DNA from: an uncultured Elusimicrobia bacterium
Lineage (GTDB): Bacteria > Elusimicrobiota > Endomicrobiia > Endomicrobiales > Endomicrobiaceae
Length of the DNA: 14,538 nt
NCBI GenBank assembly: GCA_937916125.1
Contig: CALGGE010000019.1
Coordinates: 1-14,538, forward strand
Reading direction: 5' to 3'
Shown here: positions 13,731 to 14,538 of the stretch, piece by piece
How positions within the stretch are numbered: position 1 is the stretch's first letter
Layout: the number at the start of each line of letters is the position of its first letter
Translations under genes and position numbers: made by a program
The notes under the pieces: generated by a model
What the model was told of the DNA's origin: nothing
Databases searched by the model: none
Seen by the model: only the letters and a program-made list of their open reading frames with translations

Positions 13731-14467
13731 TTTTCGTTATTATATTTTTCGTTGCAAAGTTTTTCTCCGGCAAAAATTTCTTCTTTTGTCAAAGAGTTTT
13801 TTATTATATCACATTGCAGTTCCCGAGAGATATTTTTAAAAAAATCTTCTGTGAAAATATTTATCTGCTCATCCGAAAGTGCCAAATGTATTGAACCTTC
13901 CACGAGAATTTTTCTGCCTCTTCTTCTTTGGCAAGAACCGACTATTTTTCTTCCGTCAAAAATCAAATCATCCTTATATAAAGTCTTTATGCAGGAAAAA
14001 TTTTGTTTTTCTTTTTTTTCGTCGTTCCCGTCCGTCAGTCCCTCTATGCTTCCATCAGTCAAAAACCGCTTTGCGATTTTCCCGATCTTTACCAATGATT
14101 TCTTTATATTATCATGAATTACTTTATATGTTTTTTCCTGATCATAAATATATTTCCAAATATCGTCGGAGACAATCAAAGAATAAGAAAGGTCTTTATC
14201 GTGCAGTACCGCCAAGCCTCCCGTCAATCTCCTTACGATTTTTTGCCGTTCTCCGTTTCGTTGTTCCGCCGTTACGTCGTTGCCAAGCATCCAATCTTCC
14301 AATCCTCTAATCTTCAGCTTCTGAAAGTATCCTATCGTATAGGCCTTTTCCGTCCAACGATAAAAACGTAAAATATTTTCAAACGGCTCTTTTGTAAAAA
14401 AGACCTCGTCCAAAGCAATATTTAATGCACAGTTTCTTGGTGTATCGTTAACACATCTTAGTTTCAT
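13712..14467 (-). CDS. Lipoate-protein ligase/octanoyltransferase family protein
   Basis: The product has 251 residues and the biotin/lipoate ligase fold. Family marks are ALNIALDEVFF (14-24), RFYRWTEKAYTIGYFQ (34-49), VRRLTGGLAVLHD (78-90) and GRKIVGSCQRRRGRKILVEGSIHL, where K174 is the conserved lysine that contacts the acyl group. C159 lies 15 residues before K174, the spacing of the acyl-accepting cysteine in LipM-type octanoyltransferases as I recall it, so octanoyl transfer to a lipoyl domain is as likely as lipoate ligation. Residues about 51-76 and 137-154 look like inserted low-complexity sequence. The third G of the common RRxTGGG is L85. It is the first gene of the minus-strand operon, with only a weak ribosome site, and its last codons overlap the wecA-like gene. 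No functional tie to glycan synthesis is evident. Confidence 0.85.
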   Translation of the reverse strand: MKLRCVNDTPRNCALNIALDEVFFTKEPFENILRFYRWTEKAYTIGYFQKLKIRGLEDWMLGNDVTAEQRNGERQKIVRRLTGGLAVLHDKDLSYSLIVSDDIWKYIYDQEKTYKVIHDNIKKSLVKIGKIAKRFLTDGSIEGLTDGNDEKKEKQNFSCIKTLYKDDLIFDGRKIVGSCQRRRGRKILVEGSIHLALSDEQINIFTEDFFKNISRELQCDIIKNSLTKEEIFAGEKLCNEKYNNEKWNKLF

Positions 14468-14484
14468 ATAAAATACCCGTTGCC

Positions 14485-14538
14485 GATTTTTGTCGATTAT
14501 ATGGACTCTTTAAAGAGTCCATATAATCGACAAAAATC
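14485..14538. repeat. Perfect 54-bp palindrome at the window edge
   Basis: The arms 14485-14511 and 14512-14538 are exact reverse complements with no spacer; the centre is GACTCTTTAAAGAGTC. It starts 18 bp upstream of the lipoate-ligase-like start codon and ends on the last base, so its right boundary may not be seen. A TATAAT is present on each strand by symmetry, but I could not place a matching -35. It could be a cruciform or operator, a hairpin in a leader, or a fold-back made by assembly. Confidence 0.9.

Noticed and set aside
13700..14371. Several plus-strand open frames of 64-143 residues opposite the lipoate-ligase-family gene
   Set aside because: They overlap each other and lie antisense to a gene with clear family motifs; compositions are Phe/Ser-rich, as expected of shadows.

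Overview
The window is AT-rich DNA (roughly one third G+C by eye) from a bacterium with a Gram-negative-type or otherwise rod-shaped cell plan: it has mreBCD, lipoprotein signal peptidase and a polyprenyl-phosphate sugar transferase. Coding density is high. Arg is mostly AGA, and Shine-Dalgarno sites are patchy. The gene set and the short-repeat islands would fit an Elusimicrobiota/Endomicrobia-like genome, but that is only a guess; no gene here fixes the phylum.

Left part (1-1930, + strand): the zinc-binding C-terminus of isoleucyl-tRNA synthetase, a strong rho-independent terminator, tRNA-Cys(GCA) and tRNA-Val(GAC), then yajQ lying between two islands of low-complexity modular repeats (463-627 and 1167-1310). 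A small TatD-linked-type radical SAM gene follows; its true start lies just after the second island, although the open frame runs back through the repeats.

Middle part (1961-9321, + strand): a large YfhO-like membrane protein; then a transcription unit with a near-consensus promoter, tRNA-Glu(CTC), lspA, pheA and a hisC-family aminotransferase, packed with 8-nt, -8-nt and 1-nt spacings; then a second promoter and the cell-shape operon mreB-mreC-mreD. PheA and the aminotransferase together could convert chorismate to phenylalanine. MreBCD scaffolds lateral wall synthesis.

Right part (14467-9332, - strand): a tight five-gene operon running towards mreD. It encodes a lipoate ligase/octanoyltransferase family protein, a WecA/TagO-like polyprenyl-phosphate sugar-1-phosphate transferase, a UDP-galactopyranose-mutase-like flavoprotein, a GalE-like SDR epimerase and a GT4 glycosyltransferase. 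The last four look like a small lipid-linked glycan module (initiation, sugar modification, transfer); the first gene has no obvious link to them. The two operons converge with only 10 bp between stop codons.

The window ends in a perfect 54-bp palindrome with no spacer, touching the last base. It may continue outside the window and may be either real or an assembly fold-back. I did not find a clearly new defence or mobile system. The most unusual signals are the terminal palindrome, the modular repeat islands (apparently also invading the lipoate-ligase-like coding sequence) and the tRNA that forms the leader of the lspA operon.
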